12,499 bases of DNA from NCBI GenBank assembly GCA_035637315.1, contig DASPXK010000185.1, positions 1 through 12,499 on the forward strand, in the 5' to 3' direction. This document shows positions 6,706 through 12,499 of the stretch, piece by piece. How positions within the stretch are numbered: position 1 is the stretch's first letter; each line of letters opens with the position of its first letter. Source of the DNA: DASPXK01 sp035637315. GTDB taxonomy: Bacteria > Chloroflexota > UBA6077 > JACCZL01. The translations under genes and the position numbers were made by a program. Below the pieces are notes generated by a model. The model saw only the letters and a program-made list of their open reading frames with translations. It was not told where the DNA came from and did not search any database.

Positions 6706-8115
6706 TCAGCCCGGCTCGATTGCCAGCTCCGGCCGCCGCTCTGACCATGCCTGAGCGGCTTCGAACGCCGCGGCCGCCCGCACCACCCGCCCTTCCGCGA
6801 AGCGTGGGCCGACGATCTGGAGGCCGACGGGCAGCCCTTCCGCTTCGGTCCAGCCACAGGGAACGCTGATGGCGGGCTCTCCTGTCAGGTTGAACGGATA
6901 GGTGAACGGGCTCCAGCCCAGGCCCGGCTGATAGGGACGTTCCGTTCGGTCCGTGCCGAAGGCCACGCCGGGCATTGTCGGGGTGACCAGAAGGTCATAG
7001 CGCTGAAAGAAGGCGGCCATCGTTGCGGCCAGCTCGTATCGCTGCGCCCTGGCCCGAGCCGAGTCGAAGAGCGTCCTCTCGGCCATCATCCTGACGGCGG
7101 CGACGAAGCCCGGGTCCATCTTGTCCGCCCAGTCAGGTAGGTGGTCCCAGACGCGATTGGCCGCGCCAGCCAACAAGTACTGGTCCGCCGCCCAGATCGG
7201 GTCTGAGAAGCCGGGTTTCGCCTCCTCCACTTCGCAGCCCAGGTCGGCGAAGCGTCGCGCCGCCGCCGCGCACAGCGTGGCGACCTCCGGATCGACGCTC
7301 GCGTAACCCAGGTCCGGGCTCCAGCCGATCCTCAATCCGCGCGCCCCTCCATCGCAGGCCGCGAGGTACTCCTCATCCGGAGCGGGCAGACAAAACGGGT
7401 CGCGGGGGTCCGGGCCCGCCATCGCGTCGAGCATCAGCGCCGCGTCGCGAACAGTGCGCGCCAGGGGGCCGTAATGAGTGACCATCTCGCTGAGTGAGAC
7501 CGGGTACATCGCCACCCGACCGCACGTCGGTTTCAGCCCGACGACGCCGCAGAAGCTGGCAGGGATGCGGATCGAGCCGGCCCCGTCCGAGCCCATCGCC
7601 AGCGGGACCAGCCCGGCCGCCACGGCGACCGCGCTCCCTGCGCTCGAGCCGCCAGCCGAGCGCTCGGGGTGCCACGGGTTTCTGGTCATGCCATACAGTG
7701 GGCTCCAGCTGTGGCCCTGCCAGCCGAACTCCGGCATCGTCGTCATGCCGAGGACGATGGCCCCGGCGGCTCGAAGTCGGACCACCATCGGCGCGTCCTC
7801 CGTCGCGACCGTGTCGGCTAACAAATGTGACCCAAACGCCACCCGAACCCCCGCCACGTTGACCTGGTCCTTGATCGCGACCGGCACCCCGTCAAGCGGG
7901 CCGAGCGGCTCCCCGCGCCTTGCCGCCGCCTCGGCCTTGCGCGCCGCGGCGCGCACCTCATCGCCCAGGACCGTGCAGAACGCATTGAGGCGCGGATTGA
8001 GCCGCTCGATCCGTTCGAGCAGTCCGTCGACCACCTCGACAGGCGAGACCTCTTTTGACCTGATGAGCTGGGCGAGGGCTAGCGCTGAAGTGAAACCTAG
8101 TTCGGTTGGGTCCAT
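6706..8115 (-). CDS. Amidase signature family amidohydrolase
   Basis: A 469-residue enzyme of the amidase signature family (GatA/FAAH/AtzF relatives). The Ser-cisSer-Lys triad is complete: K82 in GVPVAIKDQ, S157 in the Gly-Ser-rich GGSSAGSAVAVAAG, and the nucleophile S181 in DGAGSIRIPAS. The C-terminal part with NLTGEPAISVPCG and GLPVGLQIVGP is also typical. It hydrolyses a C-N amide bond; the substrate is unknown. It is unlikely to be GatA because no gatB or gatC is adjacent. The start is taken as ATG 8115-8113, giving the usual family beginning (LGFTSALALAQLIRSKEVSPVEV); an in-frame ATG at 8154 would add 13 Arg-rich residues. Neither start has a clear Shine-Dalgarno. It is transcribed alone, divergently from the sulfite oxidase-family gene. 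Confidence 0.92.
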   Translation of the reverse strand: MDPTELGFTSALALAQLIRSKEVSPVEVVDGLLERIERLNPRLNAFCTVLGDEVRAAARKAEAAARRGEPLGPLDGVPVAIKDQVNVAGVRVAFGSHLLADTVATEDAPMVVRLRAAGAIVLGMTTMPEFGWQGHSWSPLYGMTRNPWHPERSAGGSSAGSAVAVAAGLVPLAMGSDGAGSIRIPASFCGVVGLKPTCGRVAMYPVSLSEMVTHYGPLARTVRDAALMLDAMAGPDPRDPFCLPAPDEEYLAACDGGARGLRIGWSPDLGYASVDPEVATLCAAAARRFADLGCEVEEAKPGFSDPIWAADQYLLAGAANRVWDHLPDWADKMDPGFVAAVRMMAERTLFDSARARAQRYELAATMAAFFQRYDLLVTPTMPGVAFGTDRTERPYQPGLGWSPFTYPFNLTGEPAISVPCGWTEAEGLPVGLQIVGPRFAEGRVVRAAAAFEAAQAWSERRPELAIEPG

Positions 8116-8176
8116 GTGTTTGGGCCGCGCCCGCGAAGTGCGCGATGGGCGCATGCGAAGTCGGCGCTGCTAACGG

Positions 8177-8182
8177 ATAATA
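8177..8182 (-). promoter_or_regulatory. Possible -10 element of the amidase gene
   Basis: On the minus strand TATTAT, one mismatch from the consensus, lies about 60 bases before the preferred amidase ATG and about 22 before the alternative one at 8154. The -35 position (8200-8205) is not consensus and overlaps the direct repeat at 8201-8220, which may mean an activator is needed. Confidence 0.35.
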
Positions 8183-8200
8183 GACCGGATCTTCTCCTCC

Positions 8201-8220
8201 ATTTGCGTGCATTTGCGTGG
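8201..8220. repeat. Tandem 10-bp direct repeat in the divergent promoter region
   Basis: ATTTGCGTGC is followed at once by ATTTGCGTGG; nine of ten positions match. One helical turn of spacing on one face of the DNA, midway between the divergent amidase and sulfite oxidase-family genes, is typical of a regulator-binding site. The regulator is unknown. Confidence 0.45.
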
Positions 8221-8221
8221 G

Positions 8222-8251
8222 TTGCCGCCGCACCGGGCGTGCCGTTACGCT
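8222..8251 (+). promoter_or_regulatory. Possible promoter of the sulfite oxidase-family gene
   Basis: TTGCCG (8222-8227) and TACGCT (8246-8251) are separated by 18 bp, placing a start of transcription about 20 bases before the ATG at 8277. The fit to sigma70 consensus is moderate. The same TACGCT stands upstream of the dehydrogenase gene. Confidence 0.35.
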
Positions 8252-8276
8252 GGACCGCGTGAGGTAGGAAGGCGCC

Positions 8277-9473
8277 ATGTCGTCGGACGCTGTCCCCAGA
8301 CCAACGGATGCTCTCAAGATGCGAGTCGCGCGCCGGAGGCTGCTCAAAGCCGGCGCGGTCGCCGGGGCGGCCACCGCGCTCGGCGTCGGCTCGCCCGCGC
8401 TGGCCGGAGCGGTCGCGCCAGCGCCCTTGAGGGCCGCGCCCAACGCCGCGAGCCCGCCGGCTGAGCAGGAGCCTGAGCGGATCATCGTCAGCGCGAACCC
8501 GCTGAACGCCGAGACACCCCTCTGGGCTCTCGAGGGCCTGATGACTCCGACGCGGATCTTCTTCATCCGAGACCACTTCGCGCCCGGCCCGCTCGCGCCC
8601 ACCGACTGGCAGGTCCGGGTCGAAGGCGTCGTCGAGGAGCCGTTCACCCTGACCTACGACATGCTCCGCCGCTATCCCCCGCGCCGCCTGGTGGCGCTGC
8701 TCGAATGCGCCGGCAACAGCCGCTCGCGCTTCCAGCCGCCCGCCGAGGGCGGCCAGTGGGGCAACGGCGGGGTCAGCGTGGCCGAGTGGATCGGCGTCCC
8801 ACTTGGCTTCGTGCTAGACCTGGCAGGGGTCAAACCCGAGGCCCAGAACGTGGTGGTCTACGGCGGCGAGCGGGGCAACTTCGCGCGTGGGCTGCCGATG
8901 GGCAAGGCGTACGACCCCGATACGGTCCTGGCGTACGCGATGAACGGCGAGCCGCTGCCAGCGGCTCACGGCGCCCCCGTCAGGCTGGTCGTGCCGGGCT
9001 GGATCGGGGTCGCCTCGGTGAAATGGATCGGCCGCATCGAGGTTATCGACAGGCCGTACGAGGGCTTCTACAACACTCAGCGCTATGTTTTCGAGAGGCC
9101 CGGCGTCGAGGAGAAGACGCCCGTCGTGCTCCAGGGAGTCAAGTCGGCCATCGCTCGCCCTCGACCTGGCGAGACGCTCAAACTGGGACTTCAAATGATC
9201 TCGGGCTACGCCTGGTCCGGCTCAGGCCCGATCACGGAGGTCGAGGTGACCGTCGACAACTGGCAGACCAGCATGCCCGCCCGCTTGATCCAGAGCGAGC
9301 ATCGCTGGGCCTGGACCCGCTTCGAGGCCAACTGGGACGGGCCCTCAGGTCGCTACACGCTGGCCAGTCGAGCGACTGACTCGGCTGGCAACGTCCAGCC
9401 GGAGCAGGTCGAGTGGAACCGCTTCGGCTACGGCATGAACGCGATCTACTCCTTCGGCATCCTAGTCGCTTGA
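8277..9473 (+). CDS. Tat-exported sulfite oxidase-family molybdopterin enzyme
   Basis: A 398-residue protein with a twin-arginine signal: ARRRLLKAG (18-26), a hydrophobic stretch to residue 44, and an ALAGA cleavage-like site. The molybdopterin domain (about 85-260) carries LLECAGNSRSRF (141-152), in which C144 should bind molybdenum, WGNGGVSVAEWIGVPL (161-176), and GWIGVASVKWIGRIEV (241-256). The C-terminal part (about 280-398) matches the Mo-cofactor dimerisation domain of sulfite oxidases (ITEVEVTVDNW, WTRFEANWDGPSGRYTLASRA). It lacks the haem-binding cytochrome b5 domain of the vertebrate enzyme. The likely reaction is periplasmic or cell-surface oxidation of sulfite or another oxo-acceptor; the electron acceptor is not encoded nearby. 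AGGAAGG lies 4 bases and GAGG 12 bases before the ATG. murA starts only 7 bp after the stop. Confidence 0.9.
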   Translation: MSSDAVPRPTDALKMRVARRRLLKAGAVAGAATALGVGSPALAGAVAPAPLRAAPNAASPPAEQEPERIIVSANPLNAETPLWALEGLMTPTRIFFIRDHFAPGPLAPTDWQVRVEGVVEEPFTLTYDMLRRYPPRRLVALLECAGNSRSRFQPPAEGGQWGNGGVSVAEWIGVPLGFVLDLAGVKPEAQNVVVYGGERGNFARGLPMGKAYDPDTVLAYAMNGEPLPAAHGAPVRLVVPGWIGVASVKWIGRIEVIDRPYEGFYNTQRYVFERPGVEEKTPVVLQGVKSAIARPRPGETLKLGLQMISGYAWSGSGPITEVEVTVDNWQTSMPARLIQSEHRWAWTRFEANWDGPSGRYTLASRATDSAGNVQPEQVEWNRFGYGMNAIYSFGILVA

Positions 9474-9480
9474 GACCGGC

Positions 9481-10800
9481 ATGACTACGTATCGCATCGA
9501 GGGCGGCACGCCGCTCAGCGGGACCATTCGAGCCGGTGGCGCCAAGAACGCCGCCACCAAGCAGATTCTCGCCAGTCTTCTCGCTGACGAGGAGGTGGTC
9601 CTCCACAACGTCCCGAACATCGGCGACGTGGCCATCACCATCGAGATCTGTCGTGCCCTTGGCGCCGAGATCGAGTGGTCCAGCCAGGACACCCTCCACG
9701 TGCGCGCGGCCAACCTCCGCGATGTGGATGTGCCGGTCGCATTTTCCGGACTGAACCGAATCCCGATACTGCTTTTCGGCCCACTGCTGCACCGCCACGG
9801 GCGGGCCGCGGTGCCCCTGCTCGGTGGGGACGATATCGGTGCCCGCCCGATCGACTTCCACCTGGACGCGCTTCGCCGACTGGGCGCCACCGTAGAGCTG
9901 GATGGCCAGACCTGGCGAGCCCAGGCGCCGCGCCTCAAGGGAGCCCTGATTGACCTGCCTTACCCGAGCGTAGGGGCCACCGAGAGCGCTCTGTTGTCGT
10001 CCTGCCTGGCCGAGGGCACGACGGTCATTCGCAACGCGGCCGTCGAGCCCGAGATCATGGACTCGATCCTCCTGCTGCAGAAGATGGGCGCTCTGATCGC
10101 GGTGGAGGTCGACCGCACGATTGTGGTGGAGGGTGTGCCGCGTCTGCATGGGGCCGAGCATGGCATGCTCGCAGATCGGATCGAAGTCGCCAGCTTCGCC
10201 GCCGCCGCCGTCGCGACCGACGGCGATGTCTTCATCGAGGGCGCCGAGCAGGCCACGATCATGGCGTTCCTGAACGCGCTGAGACGCGTCGGCGGCGAGT
10301 TCGAGGTTAGGCCGGAAGGCATCCGCTTCTACCGCGGCGCCGACTTGACGTCGATCGCCCTCGAGACCGACGTGCACCCCGGCTTCGCCACCGACTGGCA
10401 GCAGCCGTTCGTGGTGCTGCTGACCCAGGCCAACGGATTGTCGGTAATCCACGAGACGGTCTACGAACGGCGCTTTGGCTATACCGCCGAGCTGCGCGCG
10501 ATGGGCGCCACTCTCGAGATCTACGAAGCCTGCCTGGGCGCCAAGCCCTGCCGCTTCCACTACGGTGACCATCCGCACAGCTGCCTGGTCCAGGGCCCGA
10601 CCCCACTGCGCGGCACAACGATGCGGATCCCGGACTTGCGGGCCGGTTTCTCGTACCTGATCGCCGCGCTCGTCGCGGAAGGCCCATCCGCGATCGACGG
10701 CGCTCAGTACGTCGAGCGCGGCTACTCGGCGATCCCGGAGAAAATAAATCGCCTGGGCGGACGGTGCGTGATGTTGGAGGCCGCCGCGGGCCGCGTGTAA
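9481..10800 (+). CDS. murA: UDP-N-acetylglucosamine 1-carboxyvinyltransferase (MurA), Asp in place of catalytic Cys
   Basis: A 439-residue enzyme of the EPSP-synthase fold that adds enolpyruvate from PEP to UDP-GlcNAc, the first committed step of peptidoglycan precursor synthesis in the cytoplasm. Seen: GAKNAATK with K22-N23, the 92-101 loop NRIPILLFGP, GARP (120-123), TDWQQP with D305, the YERRF arginine (330-331), and DLRAGFSYLIAALVAEG with R387. The mobile loop is GGDDIGARP (115-123): the Cys that fosfomycin alkylates (C115 in E. coli) is D117 here, the same change as in mycobacterial and chlamydial MurA, so activity is expected with fosfomycin insensitivity. The ATG lies 7 bp after the upstream molybdoenzyme stop and has a poor Shine-Dalgarno, suggesting translational coupling. 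It may be one of two murA genes in this genome. Confidence 0.92.
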   Translation: MTTYRIEGGTPLSGTIRAGGAKNAATKQILASLLADEEVVLHNVPNIGDVAITIEICRALGAEIEWSSQDTLHVRAANLRDVDVPVAFSGLNRIPILLFGPLLHRHGRAAVPLLGGDDIGARPIDFHLDALRRLGATVELDGQTWRAQAPRLKGALIDLPYPSVGATESALLSSCLAEGTTVIRNAAVEPEIMDSILLLQKMGALIAVEVDRTIVVEGVPRLHGAEHGMLADRIEVASFAAAAVATDGDVFIEGAEQATIMAFLNALRRVGGEFEVRPEGIRFYRGADLTSIALETDVHPGFATDWQQPFVVLLTQANGLSVIHETVYERRFGYTAELRAMGATLEIYEACLGAKPCRFHYGDHPHSCLVQGPTPLRGTTMRIPDLRAGFSYLIAALVAEGPSAIDGAQYVERGYSAIPEKINRLGGRCVMLEAAAGRV

Positions 10801-10804
10801 CGCG

Positions 10805-10834
10805 TTGTCGCCACCTCTCGGGTTTGGATATACT
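10805..10834 (+). promoter_or_regulatory. Sigma70-type promoter of the riboswitch-MFS transcript
   Basis: TTGTCG (10805-10810) and TATACT (10829-10834) are separated by 18 bp. Transcription would begin near 10841, just before the aptamer, so the leader would be about 230 nt. The -35 box lies 4 bp after the murA stop. Confidence 0.6.
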
Positions 10835-10852
10835 TCTGGCCGGCGGGATGAC

Positions 10853-10991
10853 CGCCACGGCCGAGTCCTCAGACCGACATAGCCGTCGGAGCGTGAGGAA
10901 CGGGGGACCCACTAAGGGCGAACGTCCCGTCCAAGACGGGGCCAGGGCAGCCTCTTCCGCCCGAGCCCAGAGCTCACCTCGTAGGCCTGCG
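10853..10991 (+). ncRNA. Cyclic di-AMP riboswitch (ydaO/yuaA class) aptamer
   Basis: The conserved blocks of this class appear in order and with good spacing: GCCGAGTCC (10860-10868), CGGGGGACCCA (10901-10911), AGGGCGAA (10915-10922), CCAGGG (10942-10947), CCCGAGCCC (10960-10968) and AGCTCACCTCGTAGGC (10971-10986). Stems are visible: TCCTCA/TGAGGA (10866-10871 with 10894-10899) capped by CCGAC/GTCGG (10874-10878 with 10885-10889), CCCGTC/GACGGG (10926-10931 with 10935-10940), and a closing GGCC/GGCC (10859-10862 with 10984-10987). The blocks closely follow the Thermoanaerobacter ydaO RNA of known structure. In this class c-di-AMP binding usually promotes termination; an intrinsic terminator follows directly, and the MFS gene is the regulated target. 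Confidence 0.92.
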
Positions 10992-10995
10992 AAGG

Positions 10996-11031
10996 GGGCT
11001 CGCTTGGCGTAGAGCCAAGCAGGCCCTTTTT
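10996..11031 (+). terminator. Riboswitch-controlled intrinsic terminator
   Basis: A perfect GCTTGGC/GCCAAGC stem (11002-11008 with 11014-11020) with loop GTAGA is extended after one mismatch by GGGCT/GGCCC, and followed by five T residues (11027-11031). It lies just after the aptamer and 41 bp before the MFS start. GGCCTGC at 10984-10990, which includes the aptamer's closing strand, is exactly complementary to GCAGGCC at 11019-11025, giving an antiterminator alternative. Confidence 0.92.
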
Positions 11032-11055
11032 CTGTTAGGGCCGCGACTAACTTAC

Positions 11056-11063
11056 GAGGTGAG
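11056..11063 (+). promoter_or_regulatory. Shine-Dalgarno of the MFS gene, complementary to the aptamer
   Basis: GAGGTGAG ends 9 bases before the ATG at 11073. With its upstream neighbours (ACGAGGTGAG, 11054-11063) it is an exact complement of CTCACCTCGT (10973-10982) in the conserved 3' part of the aptamer, so the leader RNA could hide this site. Confidence 0.7.
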
Positions 11064-11072
11064 TCCTCTCTC

Positions 11073-12356
11073 ATGGTTCAGATCCTCTCTTCGTTCTCGG
11101 CCGCCCCCAGCGCGCTGAGCGCCGAAGCGGCCAGTCGGCGAAACAACCTCGCCATCACCCTCGCCGCTTTCCTCGCGTCCGTCGGCTTCATGGTGGTCAT
11201 GCCGTCGCTGCCCGGCCTGATTCGAGAGGTTGCCGGAGCCGACCTTGGCCGCTCGGGCCTCTGGCTTGGGCTGGCGATCGGCGTCTCGCCGCTGCTGACC
11301 GCAATCACCGGTCCGATGTGGGCCATCGTCGGCGCGCGCTACGGCCACAAGCCGATGATCGAGCGCTCGCTGGTCTTCATCGGGATCGGCATCGGGCTGA
11401 TGGCCCTTGCGAGCTCGCCTCTGCAGGTGGTTGGGCTGAGAGCGGTTATTGGGGGCCTTGGTGGCGTCTCGATCACAGCCCTGGCCGCGCTCACCGCGAG
11501 CACGCCCCGCCGCGAGCTCGGCCGCGCCGTGGGAGCGCTTCAGGCGGCCCAGACAGCCGGCTCGATGGTCGGGCCGCTAATCGGCGGTGCGCTGGGCGTG
11601 CTGCTGGGCATGCGCCAGTCGTTCGTCGTCTCGGGCGCCATCTTTGGCATGGCCTTACTCCTGGTCCACTGGCTGTACCGTGAGGAGGCTGCCCGCCCAG
11701 CCGATTCGAGCCCGCGTCCCGCGCGCGGGGCCGCCCCGAGCGGCGGAGGCTCGGGCGCGGGCATGGCCGTGGCGTTGCTGGCCGCTTTTGTCGTGCAGTT
11801 CGTCGAGGGTGGCTTCATCGTCCTGCTGCCGCTTCAGGTTGAGCGACTCGGCGCGACGGGCGATTCGCTGCCCTGGGTGATCGGGGCGGGGCTGTCGGCG
11901 ACCTACCTTGCGGCATCCATCGCCGCGGCCGTGGGTGGCCGACTGGTCGGCCGGCGCTCGGCCACCTCACTGCTCGGCTGGGTGCTCCTGCTGGGGCTCC
12001 TGGCGCTGCCGCCCCTCGCCCTGGCGGCGACCTGGTGGCAGTTCGTTGCCCTTCGAGTACTCCTGGCGCTGCTGGTCGGCGCCGGGCCTACGTTTGCCTA
12101 CAGCCTGGCGGCCACGCTGGCCCCGCCTGAGCGGCGTGGCGCGATGGTCAGTTTGATCTCCAGCGCCGGCATCTTTGGGTGGGCCGCCAGCCCCCTCGCG
12201 GCCGGTGCCCTGATTCAGGTCAGCCCTTCCTTGCTGCTGGGCCTGGACGCTGGCCTCTATGCTCTGCTGGGGGTGACGCTGTGGGCGGCCGAGCGCGGCC
12301 TGGTGGACCGTCTGCCAGGTGCGCTACAGGGCCTTGTGCGCCTGCCCAACCGGTGA
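11073..12356 (+). CDS. Major facilitator superfamily transporter, drug/H+ antiporter-like, under c-di-AMP riboswitch control
   Basis: A 427-residue membrane protein with about 12 helices in two halves joined by a Pro/Gly/Ala/Ser-rich cytoplasmic loop (about 207-229). The TM2-TM3 loop GARYGHKPM (87-95) is a variant of MFS motif A lacking its usual Asp. GSMVGPLIGGALG in helix 5 matches motif C (GxxxGPxxGG), the mark of antiporter-type DHA exporters. LAPPERRGAMVSLISSAGIFG is the equivalent region of the second half. The substrate is not known. Control by c-di-AMP suggests a role in osmolyte, ion, cell-envelope or nucleotide transport; Listeria MFS exporters MdrM/MdrT are known to secrete c-di-AMP, but homology to those specifically cannot be judged here. 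The ATG has a strong GAGGTGAG Shine-Dalgarno. No terminator is seen after the stop. Confidence 0.9.
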   Translation: MVQILSSFSAAPSALSAEAASRRNNLAITLAAFLASVGFMVVMPSLPGLIREVAGADLGRSGLWLGLAIGVSPLLTAITGPMWAIVGARYGHKPMIERSLVFIGIGIGLMALASSPLQVVGLRAVIGGLGGVSITALAALTASTPRRELGRAVGALQAAQTAGSMVGPLIGGALGVLLGMRQSFVVSGAIFGMALLLVHWLYREEAARPADSSPRPARGAAPSGGGSGAGMAVALLAAFVVQFVEGGFIVLLPLQVERLGATGDSLPWVIGAGLSATYLAASIAAAVGGRLVGRRSATSLLGWVLLLGLLALPPLALAATWWQFVALRVLLALLVGAGPTFAYSLAATLAPPERRGAMVSLISSAGIFGWAASPLAAGALIQVSPSLLLGLDAGLYALLGVTLWAAERGLVDRLPGALQGLVRLPNR

Positions 12357-12499
12357 CGGGCCCGCTGTAGCGCGCGGAACCTCGCTAGATGATGCTCGAC
12401 GTCAGCTTGCGCTCGTCATGGCGGCAAAAGAAAGACCGGTCCGGCGTTTGACACGCGATATGCGGAGAGCGATAGTAGCGGCGGGAAGGTGCGGAACCG
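12357..12499. other. Right-edge region without a confident gene
   Basis: No complete gene is recognised in these 143 bp. On the minus strand one frame stays open from the window end to a TAG at 12388-12386, with mostly GC-ending codons; it could be the tail of a convergent gene, but the visible 37 residues match nothing I know. On the plus strand an ATG at 12418 opens a frame to the edge, without a Shine-Dalgarno and with uncharacteristic AGA and ATA codons. Neither is called as a gene. Confidence 0.4.
12448..12476 (+). promoter_or_regulatory. Near-consensus sigma70-type promoter reading out of the window
   Basis: A perfect -35 box TTGACA (12448-12453) and GATAGT (12471-12476) are separated by 17 bp. 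Transcription would start near 12483, so the product gene or RNA lies beyond the window. This is the best -35 element in the window. Confidence 0.55.

Noticed and set aside
8116..8154. Longer start for the amidase gene (ATG at 8154)
   Set aside because: It adds an Arg-rich stretch not found at the family N-terminus; kept only as an alternative because neither ATG has a clear Shine-Dalgarno.
9232..10578. Long open frame on the minus strand (448 codons) opposite murA and the end of the molybdoenzyme gene
   Set aside because: Antisense shadow across two well-recognised genes; no domain or plausible start context.
12357..12385. GC-rich inverted sequences after the MFS gene as a terminator
   Set aside because: Only short self-complementary GC runs (CGGGCCCG, GCGCGC) without a clear stem or T tract.
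12418..12499. Short plus-strand open frame running off the right edge (MAAKERPVRR...)
   Set aside because: No ribosome-binding site, atypical codons for this genome, and a strong promoter lies within it.

Overview
The window is GC-rich bacterial DNA with ten protein genes, little spacing inside its operons and GTG/TTG starts on two genes. The overall look (high GC, a PDZ/S41 protein with an extra C-terminal domain, heptamer tandem repeats between genes, a MurA with Asp in place of the catalytic Cys) would fit Chloroflexota or a related or actinobacterial lineage. This is inference; no 16S or marker gene is present to settle it.

Left part, minus strand (1-2863): an operon of a DPM1/GtrB-type family 2 glycosyltransferase followed by two paralogous GT39-like membrane glycosyltransferases, the second cut by the window edge. 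Together they look like a pathway that loads a sugar on polyprenyl phosphate and transfers it outside the membrane. The last gene carries a five-copy heptamer tract inside its N-terminal coding region.

Middle, plus strand (3030-6694): an exported PDZ/S41 peptidase-like protein without the usual catalytic Lys; then a 188-bp intergenic region with heptamer repeats and a perfect consensus parS (ParB-binding) palindrome; then an LDH2/MDH2-type dehydrogenase and a stand-alone TfoX N-terminal-domain protein. An amidase-signature enzyme (6706-8115, minus) converges on them.

Right part, plus strand (8277-12356): a Tat-exported sulfite-oxidase-family molybdoenzyme sits 7 bp upstream of murA. The MurA has Asp at the usual catalytic Cys position, which predicts fosfomycin insensitivity. 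After murA come a sigma70-like promoter, a well-matched c-di-AMP (ydaO/yuaA) riboswitch, an intrinsic terminator and an MFS transporter. The leader contains an apparent antiterminator pairing, and its aptamer 3' strand is complementary to the MFS Shine-Dalgarno region. The final 143 bp hold no confident gene but contain a near-consensus promoter pointing out of the window.

The strongest items for a second look are the c-di-AMP riboswitch on an MFS exporter-like gene with its possible double control, the parS site nested among heptamer repeats, the coding heptamer tract, and the two active-site substitutions (MurA and S41).
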